Assembly: GCA_018241445.1 (NCBI GenBank)
Contig: JAFEDT010000006.1
Span: 62,001-126,000 of the forward strand
Direction: 5' to 3'
DNA from: Pseudomonadota bacterium
GTDB taxonomy: Bacteria > Pseudomonadota > Gammaproteobacteria > Steroidobacterales > Steroidobacteraceae
Length of the DNA: 64,000 nt
Part shown: in pieces, positions 11,091 to 20,887 of the stretch
Layout of the letters: each line of letters begins with the position of its first letter
Position numbering within the stretch: the stretch's first letter is position 1
Made by a program: the position numbers and the translations under genes
The notes under the pieces: model-generated
Database searches by the model: none
What the model saw: only the letters and a program-made list of their open reading frames with translations
What the model was told of the DNA's origin: nothing

Positions 11091-12983
11091 CTATACCTGC
11101 ACTTCGGCGAGATTGCCCTTGGCTTCCAGCCACTCGCGCCGGTCGGCGGCGCGTTTTCTGTTGAGCAGCATGTCCATGAGCTGCTCGGTGTTGTCCTTGC
11201 CCTCGACGGTGAGCTGTATCAGGCGACGCGTGCGCGGGTCGATGGTGGTCTCGCGCAGCTGCCCCGGGTTCATCTCACCCAGGCCCTTGAAGCGCGTTAC
11301 CGCGGGCCGGGTACGTGGACTCTCCTTCTCTATTTTCTTCAGCAGCGCATCGCGCTCGGCGTCATCGAGGGCGTAGTGCACCTGCTTGCCGGCGTCGATG
11401 CGGTACAGCGGCGGCATGGCCACGTATACGTGGCCGCCGTCGACCAGCGGGCGGAAGTGCCGCAGAAACAGGGCGCACAACAGGGTGGCAATGTGCTGGC
11501 CGTCGGAGTCGGCGTCGGCCAGGATGCAGATCTTGTGGTAGCGCAGCTGCTCCAGCTTCGCGGAGCCCGGATCGACGCCGAGCGCCACGCTGATGTTGTG
11601 GACCTCCTCGCTGCCGGTGAGCTGCCCCGGATCCAGCTCCCAGGTGTTCAGGATCTTGCCGCGCAGCGGCATGATGGCCTGGAAGTCCTTGTCGCGCGCC
11701 TGCTTGGCGGAGCCGCCGGCCGAGTCGCCCTCCACCAGGAACAGCTCGCAGCGGCGCGGCTCCTGGCTGACGCAGTCGGCCAGCTTGCCCGGCAGCGCGG
11801 GACCGCCGGTGATGCGCTTGCGCACCACCTTCTGCGCGGCGCGGGCGCGCTCCTGGGCGTTGGCGATGGCGAACTGCGCGATCTTCTCGCCCGCATCGGG
11901 GTGACGGTTCAGCCACAGGGCTAGCGAGTCGCGCGTGAAGGTCTCCACCAGTGCCGCGGCGTCGCGGCTCGCCAGCCGCTCCTTCATCTGGCCGGCGAAC
12001 TGCGGCTCGCGGATCTTCACCGACAGCACGTAGCTGGCCTTGTCCCAGACGTCTTCGGGGGCCAGCTTGATGCCGCGTGGAATCAGGTTGCGGAACTCGC
12101 AGAACTCGCGCACCGCCTGCGCGACCCCCGCGCGCAGCCCGTTGACGTGCGTGCCACCCTCGGTGGTGGGAATCAGGTTGACGTAGCTCTCACCGACCGC
12201 GACCTCGGCGTCCGGCGCCCAGCACAGGGCGTAGTCGACCGAGTCGCTGTCCTCGGTTTTGCTGGCGGTGATCGGCTCGGCCGGCAGGCGCTCCTGCTTG
12301 TCGAGCTCCTCCACCAGGTAGGCGCCCAGGTCGCCGGTGTAGAACCACTCGTCCTTCTCGCCGCTGGCCTCGTTCCTGAAGGTGATGCGCAGGCCCGGGC
12401 ACAGCACCGCCTTGGCCTTGAGGGTGTGTCTGAGCAAGGGCGCGGAGAAGGTGGCCGAGTCGAAGAACTTCGCATCCGGCCAGAAGCGCACCGTGGTGCC
12501 GCTGTTACGCTGTCCGACGGTGCCGATCTCCTCGAGCTTCGAGGCGATCTTGCCGTCCTTGAAGGAGATGTTGTATTCCTTGCCGCCGCGCTTGATCCAG
12601 CACTCCAGGTGCTTTGACAGCGCGTTGACCACCGACACGCCCACCCCGTGCAGACCGCCGGAGAACTTGTAGGCCTTGTCGGTGAACTTGCCGCCGGCGT
12701 GCAGGCGCGTGAGGATCAGCTCGGCACCGGACACCTTCTCCCTGGGATGGATGTCCACCGGCATGCCGCGGCCGTCATCGGCCACTTCCAGCGAGCCGTC
12801 CTTGAACAGCGTGACGTCGATCTGCTTGCAGTAGCCGGCGATCGCCTCGTCGACGCTGTTGTCGATGACCTCGTGCGCCAGGTGATTGGGGCGCGAGGTG
12901 TGGGTGTACATGCCCGGACGGCGCCGGACGGGCTCGAGGCCGGTAAGGACCTCGATGTCTGATGCGGTATACGACTGACTCAT
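11091..12983 (-). CDS. parE: DNA topoisomerase IV subunit B
   Basis: 630 residues from the ATG of MSQSYTASDIEVL, the same length as E. coli ParE. The GHKL ATPase domain shows EVIDNSVDEA and GGLHGVGVSVVNAL. The TOPRIM domain shows LVEGDSAGGSAKQ, and the DxD metal site is in ILADADSDGQH. An in-frame ATG 24 bp upstream exists, but AGGCAGG sits just before the chosen start. It forms an operon with parC. The DUF3501 gene upstream ends 100 bp away on the same strand, so read-through is possible. Confidence 0.96.
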   Translation of the reverse strand: MSQSYTASDIEVLTGLEPVRRRPGMYTHTSRPNHLAHEVIDNSVDEAIAGYCKQIDVTLFKDGSLEVADDGRGMPVDIHPREKVSGAELILTRLHAGGKFTDKAYKFSGGLHGVGVSVVNALSKHLECWIKRGGKEYNISFKDGKIASKLEEIGTVGQRNSGTTVRFWPDAKFFDSATFSAPLLRHTLKAKAVLCPGLRITFRNEASGEKDEWFYTGDLGAYLVEELDKQERLPAEPITASKTEDSDSVDYALCWAPDAEVAVGESYVNLIPTTEGGTHVNGLRAGVAQAVREFCEFRNLIPRGIKLAPEDVWDKASYVLSVKIREPQFAGQMKERLASRDAAALVETFTRDSLALWLNRHPDAGEKIAQFAIANAQERARAAQKVVRKRITGGPALPGKLADCVSQEPRRCELFLVEGDSAGGSAKQARDKDFQAIMPLRGKILNTWELDPGQLTGSEEVHNISVALGVDPGSAKLEQLRYHKICILADADSDGQHIATLLCALFLRHFRPLVDGGHVYVAMPPLYRIDAGKQVHYALDDAERDALLKKIEKESPRTRPAVTRFKGLGEMNPGQLRETTIDPRTRRLIQLTVEGKDNTEQLMDMLLNRKRAADRREWLEAKGNLAEVQV

Positions 12984-13083
12984 TACCTGCCTGGAAAACC
13001 CGCGCACCTGGCGCGCGCCGGCGCGGCGCGCGGCGCGATCTTAGCAGGCGCATGCGTGCGGGTGGGCCCCGCAGCCAATGAAT

Positions 13084-13665
13084 TCAGCGCAGGTCCGCCA
13101 GCAGCGCCTGGCGAGTCGCGGCCGGCACCACGACACTGTGGCGATAGCCGGGATGATCGATGCCCGCGCCGAGCGCCGCGCCGGCGCGCAGCGCCGCGAC
13201 CATCGCCGCGGTCAGCTCGAACCGCATGAAGTGCACCGCGGCCGTCTTGTCCTCGCTGCTGCGCGGCAGGTCCTCGTCCGCGACCGCGATGATGCGTTCG
13301 TGGCCGTCCACCTGCATCCAGCACGCGTGCTCAATCTCCTTCAGGCGCGCCAGCTCGCGCGCGCGCTCCTCGGGTTGCGGAAACTCCAGCATCACGGTCG
13401 CCTTCCAGTTGCTGCCGTCCGGGATCAGCGGGTTGTAGGCCGCCAGCTCCTCGGCGATGCCCTGCGGCTCGAAGATGCGCTCGATGCGCAGCATCTCCTG
13501 CACCTGGTACTGGATGGTCAGCCGGTCCTCGAAACTCCAGGTGACGTTGGGGCCCACCGCCAGCTGCCGCGCGCTCTTGTGCTGCAGCACGCGGGCGCGG
13601 AACGCCGGCCGCTCGCGCGCGTACTGCTCCAGCGACATCAGCTCCGGTGCGCCAAGGGGCTCCAT
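13084..13665 (-). CDS. DUF3501 family protein
   Basis: 193 residues, soluble, starting MEPLGAPELMSLEQYARERP. I recognise it as DUF3501, a family of unknown function found mainly beside rubrerythrin and a CCG-type Fe-S oxidoreductase, exactly as here. Conserved-looking stretches are WSFEDRLTIQYQVQEMLR, the polar core GSNWKATVMLEFP, and HFMRFEL. No Cys-rich metal site is seen. It starts 5 bp after the Fe-S protein stop, so it is the last gene of a three-gene operon. The function is probably linked to peroxide or anaerobic redox stress through that association; this is inference. Confidence 0.82.
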   Translation of the reverse strand: MEPLGAPELMSLEQYARERPAFRARVLQHKSARQLAVGPNVTWSFEDRLTIQYQVQEMLRIERIFEPQGIAEELAAYNPLIPDGSNWKATVMLEFPQPEERARELARLKEIEHACWMQVDGHERIIAVADEDLPRSSEDKTAAVHFMRFELTAAMVAALRAGAALGAGIDHPGYRHSVVVPAATRQALLADLR

Positions 13666-13670
13666 GGAGC

Positions 13671-15080
13671 TTACAGTCCGTAGGCCAGGCGCAGGAGGCG
13701 CAGCGGATGCTCGGGTGCCGGCTTGCTCCCCGACACCCCACTCCCGGTTACGATGCTGCGGATCTGATCCCCGGCCATCGGGCAGTCGCTGCTGTAATGG
13801 TCGGCCGCGGCGCTCTGCACGCGCTGCGCTACCGGGCGGCCGATCTTCACCGACGCTTCGCGGAAGCGCTGCTTGACCCCGTAGGTGCCGTCGTGGCCGG
13901 AGCAGCGCTCGATGGTGTCCACAGTGGTGCCGCTGACCAGGCGCAGCACGTCGCGGGTCTTCAGCCCGATGTTCTGCACCCGCAGGTGGCAGGCCACGTG
14001 GTAGCTGACCCTGCCCAGGGTGTTGCTGAAGTCGGTACGCAGCAGGCCGTCCGCGTGCCGCAGCATCAGGTATTCGAAGGGATCGAAGATGCGCTTTGCG
14101 ACCGCGCGCACCTGCTCGTCCTGCGGAAACATCAACGGCAGCTCCTGCTTGAACATCAGCACACAGGAGGGGATGGGCGCGACGATGTCGAAGCCGGCCG
14201 CAACCGCCGCGTGCATCACCGGGATGTTGCGTTCCTTCAGGTTGGCGACGCTCTCCAGGTCGCCCAGTTCCAGGCGCGGCATGCCGCAGCAGTGCTCCTG
14301 CGGCAGCAGTGACATCTGGATACCGTTGTGCTGGAACACCGCCACCAGGTCCTCGGGCAGTTCCGGCTGGTTGCGGTTGCCGTAGCAGGTGGCGAACAGC
14401 GCCACGCGCCCGGTGGTGGTGGCGGTGGCCTGCGGCGCGGCCCCGTCCGCTCCGGCCGCCGCCGCATTCGCCAGCGGCAGCTGCGACAGGCGGCTGCGCG
14501 CGGTACGCGAGTGATATTCGGGAATGGGCGCGCCACGTGCGACCCCGAGGGTCTTCTCCAGCACTACGCGGCCGGCCGCGGAGGCGTTGACCGCGTTCAC
14601 CACTTCCGCCACCACCGGGATGCCGGCGATGCGCCCGACCATCTCGGTGGCCGCCAGCACCCGGTCGCGCCACGGCACGCCTTCACTGCGCGCGCGCGCG
14701 GCCTTGGCGCGCAGCATCAGGTGCGGGAAGTCCACGTTCCAGGGGTGTGGCGGCACGTACGGGCACTTCGTCATGAAGCACATGTCGCACAAGTAGCAGT
14801 GATCCACCACCTGCCAGAACACCTTGCGATCGACCGCGGCGACCTCACCCTCGCTGGTGGCGTCCACCGCATCGAACAGGGTTGGAAAGGCGTTGCACAG
14901 GCTGAAGCAGCGCCGGCAGCCGTGGCAGATATCGAACACGCGCCCGAGTTCCTTCTCGAGCGCGGCATGGTCGTAAAACTCCGGCGAGCGCCACTGCAGC
15001 GGATGGCGGGTGGGCGCCCCGAGGCCGCCCTCGCCTGCGCGCGCCCCGGATCCCGCGTCCTTCGGCGGCGGTGTACTCAC
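13671..15080 (-). CDS. GlpC/HdrD-like (Fe-S)-binding oxidoreductase with CCG-type domains
   Basis: 469 residues. Two 4Fe-4S ferredoxin-type motifs lie near the N-terminus ([11 protein letters not shown] about residue 53; [13 protein letters not shown] about residue 95). Two cysteine-rich CCG-type units follow: ATCYGN...HCCGMP, and ACHLR...[10 protein letters not shown], where the second has lost the canonical CCG. This resembles GlpC and heterodisulfide-reductase subunit D. There is no flavin domain or membrane anchor, so it probably passes electrons between a donor and rubrerythrin. It follows the rubrerythrin stop by 19 bp and precedes DUF3501 by 5 bp. The electron donor is not visible. Confidence 0.85.
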   Translation of the reverse strand: MSTPPPKDAGSGARAGEGGLGAPTRHPLQWRSPEFYDHAALEKELGRVFDICHGCRRCFSLCNAFPTLFDAVDATSEGEVAAVDRKVFWQVVDHCYLCDMCFMTKCPYVPPHPWNVDFPHLMLRAKAARARSEGVPWRDRVLAATEMVGRIAGIPVVAEVVNAVNASAAGRVVLEKTLGVARGAPIPEYHSRTARSRLSQLPLANAAAAGADGAAPQATATTTGRVALFATCYGNRNQPELPEDLVAVFQHNGIQMSLLPQEHCCGMPRLELGDLESVANLKERNIPVMHAAVAAGFDIVAPIPSCVLMFKQELPLMFPQDEQVRAVAKRIFDPFEYLMLRHADGLLRTDFSNTLGRVSYHVACHLRVQNIGLKTRDVLRLVSGTTVDTIERCSGHDGTYGVKQRFREASVKIGRPVAQRVQSAAADHYSSDCPMAGDQIRSIVTGSGVSGSKPAPEHPLRLLRLAYGL

Positions 15081-15099
15081 TGGAGCGCGGGTACGACCG

Positions 15100-15513
15100 T
15101 CAGATCGCGTCGAGAGCCTTCTGGAACCGGTTGGCGTGCGAGCGTTCGGCCTTGGCCAGCGTCTCGAACCAGTCGGCGATCTCGCTGAAGCCTTCCTCGC
15201 GCGCCGCCTTGGCCATGCCCGGGTACATGTCGCTGTACTCGTGGGTCTCGCCGGCGATCGCGGCCTTGAGGTTCAGGTGCGTCTCACCGATCGGCAGCCC
15301 GGTCGCCGGGTCACCCACGGCCTCCAGGTATTCCAGGTGCCCGTGCGCATGGCCGGTCTCACCCTCGGCGGTCGAGCGGAATACCGCCGACACGTCGTTC
15401 AATCCCTCCACGTCCGCTTTGGCTGCGAAGTACAGGTAACGGCGGTTCGCCTGCGACTCGCCGGAAAAAGCGTCCTTGAGGTTCTTCTCAGTCTTGCTGC
15501 CTTTGAGATTCAT
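15100..15513 (-). CDS. Rubrerythrin-type diiron protein lacking a rubredoxin domain
   Basis: 137 residues, a four-helix ferritin-like domain. All diiron ligands of the rubrerythrin family can be placed: E19, E52xxH55, E89xxE92, E123xxH126 (SGESQ, GETGH, AGETHEY, AERSHA). No CxxC rubredoxin tail is present, so electrons must come from a partner. The downstream Fe-S oxidoreductase is the obvious candidate. The role is probably peroxide reduction in the cytoplasm. The start ATG has GAGAGG just upstream; a much longer in-frame extension is antisense to xseB. A perfect palindrome (15525-15539) directly precedes the Shine-Dalgarno sequence. Confidence 0.9.
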   Translation of the reverse strand: MNLKGSKTEKNLKDAFSGESQANRRYLYFAAKADVEGLNDVSAVFRSTAEGETGHAHGHLEYLEAVGDPATGLPIGETHLNLKAAIAGETHEYSDMYPGMAKAAREEGFSEIADWFETLAKAERSHANRFQKALDAI

Positions 15514-15524
15514 GGGAGCCTCTC

Positions 15525-15539
15525 TTAGACTATGTCTAA
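15525..15539. promoter_or_regulatory. Perfect palindrome TTAGAC-TAT-GTCTAA, candidate operator of the rubrerythrin operon
   Basis: A perfect 6-3-6 inverted repeat, close to a 7-1-7 layout like Fur/PerR-family boxes (TTATAATnATTATAA; 9 of 14 fixed positions agree). It sits 11 bp upstream of the rubrerythrin ATG. It lies just downstream of a promoter-like sequence, a position suited to repression. No regulator gene is adjacent, so the binding protein is inferred only by geometry and by the peroxide-related operon. Confidence 0.6.
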
Positions 15540-15552
15540 CGATGGATCGCGA

Positions 15553-15581
15553 CTCTATCGCCCGCCGTGGCGCGACGTCAA
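15553..15581 (-). promoter_or_regulatory. Promoter-like sequence for the rubrerythrin operon
   Basis: Read on the minus strand, TTGACG (15581-15576) and ATAGAG (15558-15553) are separated by 17 bp. This places transcription initiation near 15546, directly upstream of the palindrome. The match to a sigma-70 promoter is good in the -35 and modest in the -10. Confidence 0.4.
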
Positions 15582-15664
15582 CCACCGGCGGCGGCTCCCA
15601 GGCGCGGTCGGCGCGCGCTCCGGCGTTACAATCCCTGCCCCTTGCAGCATCCGAGTCTCCCCAC

Positions 15665-15940
15665 GTGGCGCGCAACAGCAAGATCCCCGACTTCGAACAG
15701 TCCCTCGCAGAACTGGAGAGCCTGGTGGAACGCCTCGAGCGCGGCGACCTGCCGCTGGATGAGGCGCTACGCAACTTCGAGCGTGGCGTCTCGCTGACCC
15801 GTCAGTGCCAGGCGGCGCTGCAGGCCGCGCAGCAGCGCGTGGAGATCCTCATGAATCGCGACGGCAGCGAGCAGGCAGTGCCCTTCGAGGCCGCGGCCGG
15901 GGAATCCGACGACAGCCCGCAGCCGACACCTGAAAGCTAG
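15665..15940 (+). CDS. xseB: Exodeoxyribonuclease VII small subunit
   Basis: 91 residues from a GTG: VARNSKIPDFEQSLAELESL, then LERGDLPLDEALRNFERGV, the XseB hallmark, and an acidic tail. XseB binds XseA to form the ssDNA-specific exonuclease VII; xseA lies at 54.4-55.9 kb in this window. The longer open frame upstream runs through the rubrerythrin promoter and is not conserved. The stop is 3 bp before ispA, giving the common xseB-ispA-dxs operon. Confidence 0.93.
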   Translation: MARNSKIPDFEQSLAELESLVERLERGDLPLDEALRNFERGVSLTRQCQAALQAAQQRVEILMNRDGSEQAVPFEAAAGESDDSPQPTPES

Positions 15941-15943
15941 CTC

Positions 15944-16882
15944 ATGTCCGGCGACACGATAACCGCGGCGTCGGCGGGCGCCGGCCTGCCCGTGCGCGTG
16001 GCGGCATACCAGCAGCGCATCGAGACGGTGCTGGAGCGGGTCCTGGCCCTGCCCGACCCGGGCACCGCACGACTGCGCGAAGCGATGCGCTACAGCGTCC
16101 TGGGGGCCGGCAAGCGCCTGCGGCCGACGCTGGTGTACCTCACCGGCGAGACCCTGGGCGCACCTGCGGCGCGGCTCGATGCGCCCGCGGCAGCGGTGGA
16201 GCTCATCCACGTCTACAGCCTGGTGCACGACGACCTGCCGGCCATGGACGACGATGACCTGCGTCGCGGCCGCCCCACCTGCCACCGTGCCTTCGACGAG
16301 GCGACGGCGATCCTGGTCGGTGATGCGCTGCAGGCGCTGGCCTTCGCCGTGCTGGCGGAAGCCGACGGCGCGGGCGCCGGCATGCAGACCGACGCGGCGA
16401 CACAGCTGGAGATGATCAGGGTGCTGGCGCGCGCCACCGGCACCGGTGGCATGGCCGGCGGCCAGGCGGTGGACCTGGCGGCAGTGGGCCAGGTCCTGAC
16501 AGTACCCGCGATCGAGGACATGCATCGGCGCAAGACCGGCGCGCTGATCCAGTGCAGCGTGGTGCTGGGTGCACTGGCCGCGGGCGTGGGCAGCGGTCCA
16601 AAGCTTGCGGCGCTGGAACAGTTTGGCGCCCTGATCGGCCTGGCCTTCCAGATCCAGGACGACATCCTCGACGTGACGGGCGACCCGCAGGTGCTGGGCA
16701 AGCAGGTCGGCGCCGACGCCGCGCACGCCAAGCCCACCTACCCCAGCACCGCGGGCCTGGCGGCCGCGCAGGAACGCGCGCTGCAGCTGCGCGATGCGGC
16801 CATCGCGGCGCTGGCGCCGCTGGGCAGCAACGCCGCGCCCCTGGCCGGGGTGGCGCGGTTCGTGGTCCAGCGGGTGAGCTAG
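15944..16882 (+). CDS. ispA: Farnesyl diphosphate synthase (geranyltranstransferase)
   Basis: 312 residues of the trans-prenyltransferase family. The first Asp-rich motif is in [17 protein letters not shown] with GKRLRP before it. The second is in [13 protein letters not shown]. It condenses IPP with DMAPP and GPP to give FPP for quinones and undecaprenyl phosphate. Dxs, which feeds the same isoprenoid pathway, begins 17 bp downstream. The length matches IspA rather than the longer octaprenyl synthases. Confidence 0.95.
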   Translation: MSGDTITAASAGAGLPVRVAAYQQRIETVLERVLALPDPGTARLREAMRYSVLGAGKRLRPTLVYLTGETLGAPAARLDAPAAAVELIHVYSLVHDDLPAMDDDDLRRGRPTCHRAFDEATAILVGDALQALAFAVLAEADGAGAGMQTDAATQLEMIRVLARATGTGGMAGGQAVDLAAVGQVLTVPAIEDMHRRKTGALIQCSVVLGALAAGVGSGPKLAALEQFGALIGLAFQIQDDILDVTGDPQVLGKQVGADAAHAKPTYPSTAGLAAAQERALQLRDAAIAALAPLGSNAAPLAGVARFVVQRVS

Positions 16883-16899
16883 TAGACTGCCCTGCAGGG

Positions 16900-18798
16900 A
16901 TGAGTACACCCTTGGACAACTACCCCCTGCTCGCGGGAATCGAGACGCCTGCGGACCTGCGCCGCCTGCCGGTCAGCAAGCTGCCGGCGCTGGCGCGCGA
17001 GCTGCGCGAGTTCCTGATCCACAGCGTCAGTACGCGCGGCGGACACTTCGCCGCGGGCCTGGGCACGGTTGAACTGACGATTGCCCTGCACTACGTGTTC
17101 GACACGCCGCAGGATCGCCTGGTATGGGACGTCGGTCACCAGGCCTATCCTCACAAGGTCCTGACCGGCCGACGCGACCGCCTGCACACCATCAAACAGG
17201 ACGGCGGGCTGGCGCCTTTTCCCGCCCGCGCGGAGAGCGAATACGACACCTTCGGTGTCGGTCACTCCAGTACCTCCATCAGCGCCGCCCTCGGCATGGC
17301 GGTTGGCGCGGCCCGGCTCGGCCATGCGCGCCGTGTCGTCGCCGTGATCGGCGACGGCGCGTTGACCGCCGGCATGGCATTCGAGGCCCTCAACCATGCC
17401 GGCACCCTGCCGGCCAACCTGCTGGTGGTCCTCAACGACAACGACATGTCGATCTCGGAGAACGTCGGCGCGCTCTCCAATCACTTCGCCCGCGCTCTCT
17501 CCGGGCGCGTCTATGCGCACCTGCGCGAGGGCGGCAAGAAAGTGCTGCGGCCCATGCCGACGGTATGGGAGCTGGCGCGCCGCTCGGAGGAGCACCTCAA
17601 GGGCATGGTGTTGCCCGGTACGCTGTTCGAGGAACTGGGATTCAACTACATCGGCCCGATGGACGGACACGACGTCAGGGCGCTGGTCAGCACGCTGCGC
17701 AACATCCGCAAGCTGCACGGTCCGCAGTTCCTGCACGTGGTGACCCGCAAGGGCAAGGGCTACGCGCCCGCGGAGGCGGATCCGATCAAGTGGCACGGTC
17801 CGGGACCCTTCGATCCGGCCAGCGGCACCATCTTCAAGGAAAAAAGCTCCGGCCCCACCTACTCGCAGGTGTTCGGCGAGTGGCTGTGCGACATGGCCGA
17901 GGCCGACCCGCGCATCGTGGGCATCACGCCGGCCATGCGCGAGGGTTCGGGGCTGGTGGAATTCTCGCGGCGCTTCCCGGAACGCTACTTCGACGTGGCG
18001 ATTGCCGAGCAGCACGCCGTCACCTTCGCCGCCGGACTCGCCACCGAAGGGCTCAAGCCGGTGGTGGCGATCTATTCCACCTTCCTGCAGCGCGCCTACG
18101 ACCAGCTGATCCACGACGTCGCGCTGCAGAACCTGCCGGTAGTGTTCGCCATCGATCGCGCCGGCCTGGTTGGCAGCGACGGCGCCACCCACCAGGGCAG
18201 CTACGACCTGTCGTTCCTGCGCTGCATTCCCAACACCGTCATCATGGTGCCGGCGGACGAGAACGAGTGCCGCCAGATGCTGTACACCGCCACCACGGTG
18301 CCGGGGCCGGCGCTGGTGCGCTATCCGCGCGGCACCGGCCCGGGGGTCGCGGTACAGCCGGCCATGAGCGCCGTGCCGCTCGGCAGGGCACAGGTGCGGC
18401 GCGAGGGCCGCAGCGGGCTCGCGCTGCTGGCTTTCGGGCCGATGGTCGCGGCCTGCGCCCCCATCGCCGAGCGGCTGGACGCCACGCTCGTCAACATGCG
18501 CTTCGTCAAGCCGCTGGATGCCGAACTGGTGAGCGAACTGGCCGCGCACCACAAGGCGCTGGTGAGCATCGAGGAAAACGCCGTCCAGGGAGGCGCCGGC
18601 TCCGCCATTGCCGAGGTGCTGGCGGCCGAGGGTCTGCAGCTGCCCTTGCTGCAGGTCGGCATTCCGGACCGCTTCATAGAACACGGCTCGCGCGAGGGTT
18701 GCCTGCGCGCCGCCGGACTCGATCCCGCCAGTCTCGCCGCCACGATCGAACGCTGGTGGAACCTGCAGCCGCGCGAGCGGCTGCGGCTGGTCCAGTAG
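16900..18798 (+). CDS. dxs: 1-deoxy-D-xylulose-5-phosphate synthase
   Basis: 632 residues from an ATG with GCAGGGA before it. Thiamine-diphosphate site: [15 protein letters not shown] followed by [12 protein letters not shown]. The transketolase pyrimidine-domain motif is [14 protein letters not shown], and the C-terminal domain is complete. It catalyses the first step of the MEP isoprenoid pathway from pyruvate and glyceraldehyde-3-phosphate. It ends the xseB-ispA-dxs operon; the ABC exporter gene follows after 27 bp and may be cotranscribed. Confidence 0.97.
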   Translation: MSTPLDNYPLLAGIETPADLRRLPVSKLPALARELREFLIHSVSTRGGHFAAGLGTVELTIALHYVFDTPQDRLVWDVGHQAYPHKVLTGRRDRLHTIKQDGGLAPFPARAESEYDTFGVGHSSTSISAALGMAVGAARLGHARRVVAVIGDGALTAGMAFEALNHAGTLPANLLVVLNDNDMSISENVGALSNHFARALSGRVYAHLREGGKKVLRPMPTVWELARRSEEHLKGMVLPGTLFEELGFNYIGPMDGHDVRALVSTLRNIRKLHGPQFLHVVTRKGKGYAPAEADPIKWHGPGPFDPASGTIFKEKSSGPTYSQVFGEWLCDMAEADPRIVGITPAMREGSGLVEFSRRFPERYFDVAIAEQHAVTFAAGLATEGLKPVVAIYSTFLQRAYDQLIHDVALQNLPVVFAIDRAGLVGSDGATHQGSYDLSFLRCIPNTVIMVPADENECRQMLYTATTVPGPALVRYPRGTGPGVAVQPAMSAVPLGRAQVRREGRSGLALLAFGPMVAACAPIAERLDATLVNMRFVKPLDAELVSELAAHHKALVSIEENAVQGGAGSAIAEVLAAEGLQLPLLQVGIPDRFIEHGSREGCLRAAGLDPASLAATIERWWNLQPRERLRLVQ

Positions 18799-18825
18799 CT
18801 GCGCGCAGCTGCGCAAGCCATCCAC

Positions 18826-20688
18826 GTGGACCTGGGCTGGTTCGAACGGCGCATCGATCCCTACCCGCCGCTGCGCAGCGGCAGCTATTCACGACAGGTG
18901 ATCCCGTTCCTGTGGCAGTGCGCCGCGGGGCTGCGCGGCTGGCTGCTGACACTGGTGGTGCTCAACGGCCTGATCGGCGCCTTCGAGGCACTGCTGTTCT
19001 GGATGATGGGACGCCTCATCGACTGGATGGGCCAGTCGGCGCCGCAGACCTTCCTGACAGCCGCCCACACACGCCTGTGGGTCCTGAGCGCGATCCTGGC
19101 GGCAAGTCCGCTGCTGATCGCGCTGGCGGCGCGCGTCAAGTACCAGGCCCTCACGCCGGTTTTTCCCATGCGCCTGCGCTGGTTGTTTCACCGCAGCATG
19201 CTCGGCCAGAGCATGAGCTTCTTCCACGACGAGTTCGCCGGGCGCATTTCCGCAAAGGTCATGCAGACCGCGCTCGCCGTGCGCGACGCCTGGATCGCGG
19301 TGGTCGACATCCTGGTGTACGTCGGCGTCTATCTGATCACCGTCGCCGCCGTGGTGGCCGCCTTCGACCGCTGGCTGCTGCTGCCGTTCCTGGGCTGGCT
19401 GCTGCTGTATTCGCTGGCCATGTGGTACTTCGTGCCGCGCCTGGGTCGCGTGGCATCCGACCAGGCGGACGCGCGCTCGCTCATGACCGGACGCGTCACC
19501 GACGCCTACACCAACATCACCACCATCAAGCTGTTCGCGCACGGCAATCGCGAGGCCGACTATGCGCGCGCCGCCATGCAGGACTTCCTGGTGACGGCGC
19601 GCAGCCAGTCGCGCCTGGTCAGCAACTTCGAGATCCTGAACCACACGCTCAACATGCTGCTGGTGCTCGCCACGGCCGCTGTCGCCATCACCCTGTGGAT
19701 ACACGGGCAGCTCGGCCTGGGGGCGGTGGCGGCTGCCAGCGCCATGGCGCTGCGCCTGTCGGGCATCTCGCACTGGATCATGTGGGAGATGGCCGGGCTG
19801 TTCGAGAACGTCGGCACGGTGCACGACGGCATCAACACGGTGACGCGCCCGGTGACCGTGGTGGATGTGCCCGGCGCACGGGCGCTGCACGTCAGCCGCG
19901 GCGAGATCCGCTTCGAGCACGTGCGCTTCGGCTACGGCGCCGGGCGGCGCGTCATCGACGACCTGTCCCTGACCATTGCGCCGGGGGAGAAGATCGGCCT
20001 GGTCGGCCGCTCCGGCGCCGGCAAGTCGACGCTGGTGAACCTGCTGCTGCGCTTCTACGCCCTGGATTCGGGACGCATCCTGATCGACGGGCAGGACATC
20101 GCGCTGGCAACGCAGGAGAGCGTGCGCGCGCAGATCGGCATGGTGACCCAGGACACGGCGCTGCTGCACCGCTCGGTCCGCGACAACATCGTCTACGGGC
20201 GCCCGGATGCCAGCGAAGCGCAGCTGCGCGCGGCCGCCGAGCGCGCCCGCGCCGGGGAATTCATCGCACTGCTGCGCGATGCCCACGGCCGCCAGGGCTA
20301 CGACGCGCTGGTGGGTGAGCGGGGCGTGAAGCTCTCGGGCGGCCAGCGGCAGCGGATCGCCCTCGCCCGGGTCATGCTCAAGGACGCCCCGATCCTGCTG
20401 CTGGATGAGGCCACCAGCGCACTGGATTCGGAAGTCGAGGTCGCGATCCAGGAAACCCTGGCGCTGTTGATGCGCAACAAGACAGTGGTCGCCATCGCGC
20501 ACCGGCTTTCCACCATCGCCGCCATGGATCGCCTGGTGGTGCTGGACGACGGGGTCATCGTCGAGCAGGGCACCCACGCCCAGCTGCTGGCCGCCCGCGG
20601 GCTGTATGCGCGCCTGTGGGCGCACCAGAGCGGTGGCTTCCTGGGCGAGGAAGCCGAGGAGCGGCCGCCGGGGCGGGCCCGCGCCTAG
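18826..20688 (+). CDS. ABC exporter, fused membrane and ATPase domains
   Basis: 620 residues, starting at GTG with MDLGWFERRIDPYPP, a start typical of one MsbA-like proteobacterial subgroup. Six membrane helices occupy about residues 25-310. The nucleotide-binding domain has Walker A GRSGAGKST near residue 394, signature LSGGQRQRIAL, Walker B ILLLDEATSALD and switch His in VAIAHRLSTI. It would act as a homodimer. The substrate is unknown; lipid or drug export is usual for the family. A hairpin at 20718-20744 follows the stop. Confidence 0.88.
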   Translation: MDLGWFERRIDPYPPLRSGSYSRQVIPFLWQCAAGLRGWLLTLVVLNGLIGAFEALLFWMMGRLIDWMGQSAPQTFLTAAHTRLWVLSAILAASPLLIALAARVKYQALTPVFPMRLRWLFHRSMLGQSMSFFHDEFAGRISAKVMQTALAVRDAWIAVVDILVYVGVYLITVAAVVAAFDRWLLLPFLGWLLLYSLAMWYFVPRLGRVASDQADARSLMTGRVTDAYTNITTIKLFAHGNREADYARAAMQDFLVTARSQSRLVSNFEILNHTLNMLLVLATAAVAITLWIHGQLGLGAVAAASAMALRLSGISHWIMWEMAGLFENVGTVHDGINTVTRPVTVVDVPGARALHVSRGEIRFEHVRFGYGAGRRVIDDLSLTIAPGEKIGLVGRSGAGKSTLVNLLLRFYALDSGRILIDGQDIALATQESVRAQIGMVTQDTALLHRSVRDNIVYGRPDASEAQLRAAAERARAGEFIALLRDAHGRQGYDALVGERGVKLSGGQRQRIALARVMLKDAPILLLDEATSALDSEVEVAIQETLALLMRNKTVVAIAHRLSTIAAMDRLVVLDDGVIVEQGTHAQLLAARGLYARLWAHQSGGFLGEEAEERPPGRARA

Positions 20689-20717
20689 CTGGCGCCCGGT
20701 ACGCTGCGGGGTGGGTC

Positions 20718-20744
20718 CCAGGCCCCGCTCCGGGGCAGGCCTGG
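20718..20744 (+). terminator. Hairpin after the ABC exporter gene
   Basis: CCAGGCC and GGCCTGG form a 7-bp stem with extra internal CCG/CGG pairing. No T-run follows, so it is only a weak candidate for an intrinsic terminator. It may instead be a stabilising 3' structure in the 199-bp gap before folE2. Confidence 0.3.
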
Positions 20745-20887
20745 GCCTCGCTCCGGGCCGGGCCCCGGCCGCACCGCCTCGTGCTGAACCTGCGCACCTT
20801 GCGGCGGGCACATACACTGGATTTGCTGCGGCGCCGTCCGCAGTAAGGGGTATTACGGCCCACCCGGGCGCCTGCTAGGCTTCTCTC

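Noticed and set aside
17124..20318. 1064-codon open frame overlapping dxs and the ABC exporter
   Set aside because: It is out of frame with two complete conserved genes on the same strand and has low-complexity Arg/Gly/Ala composition.
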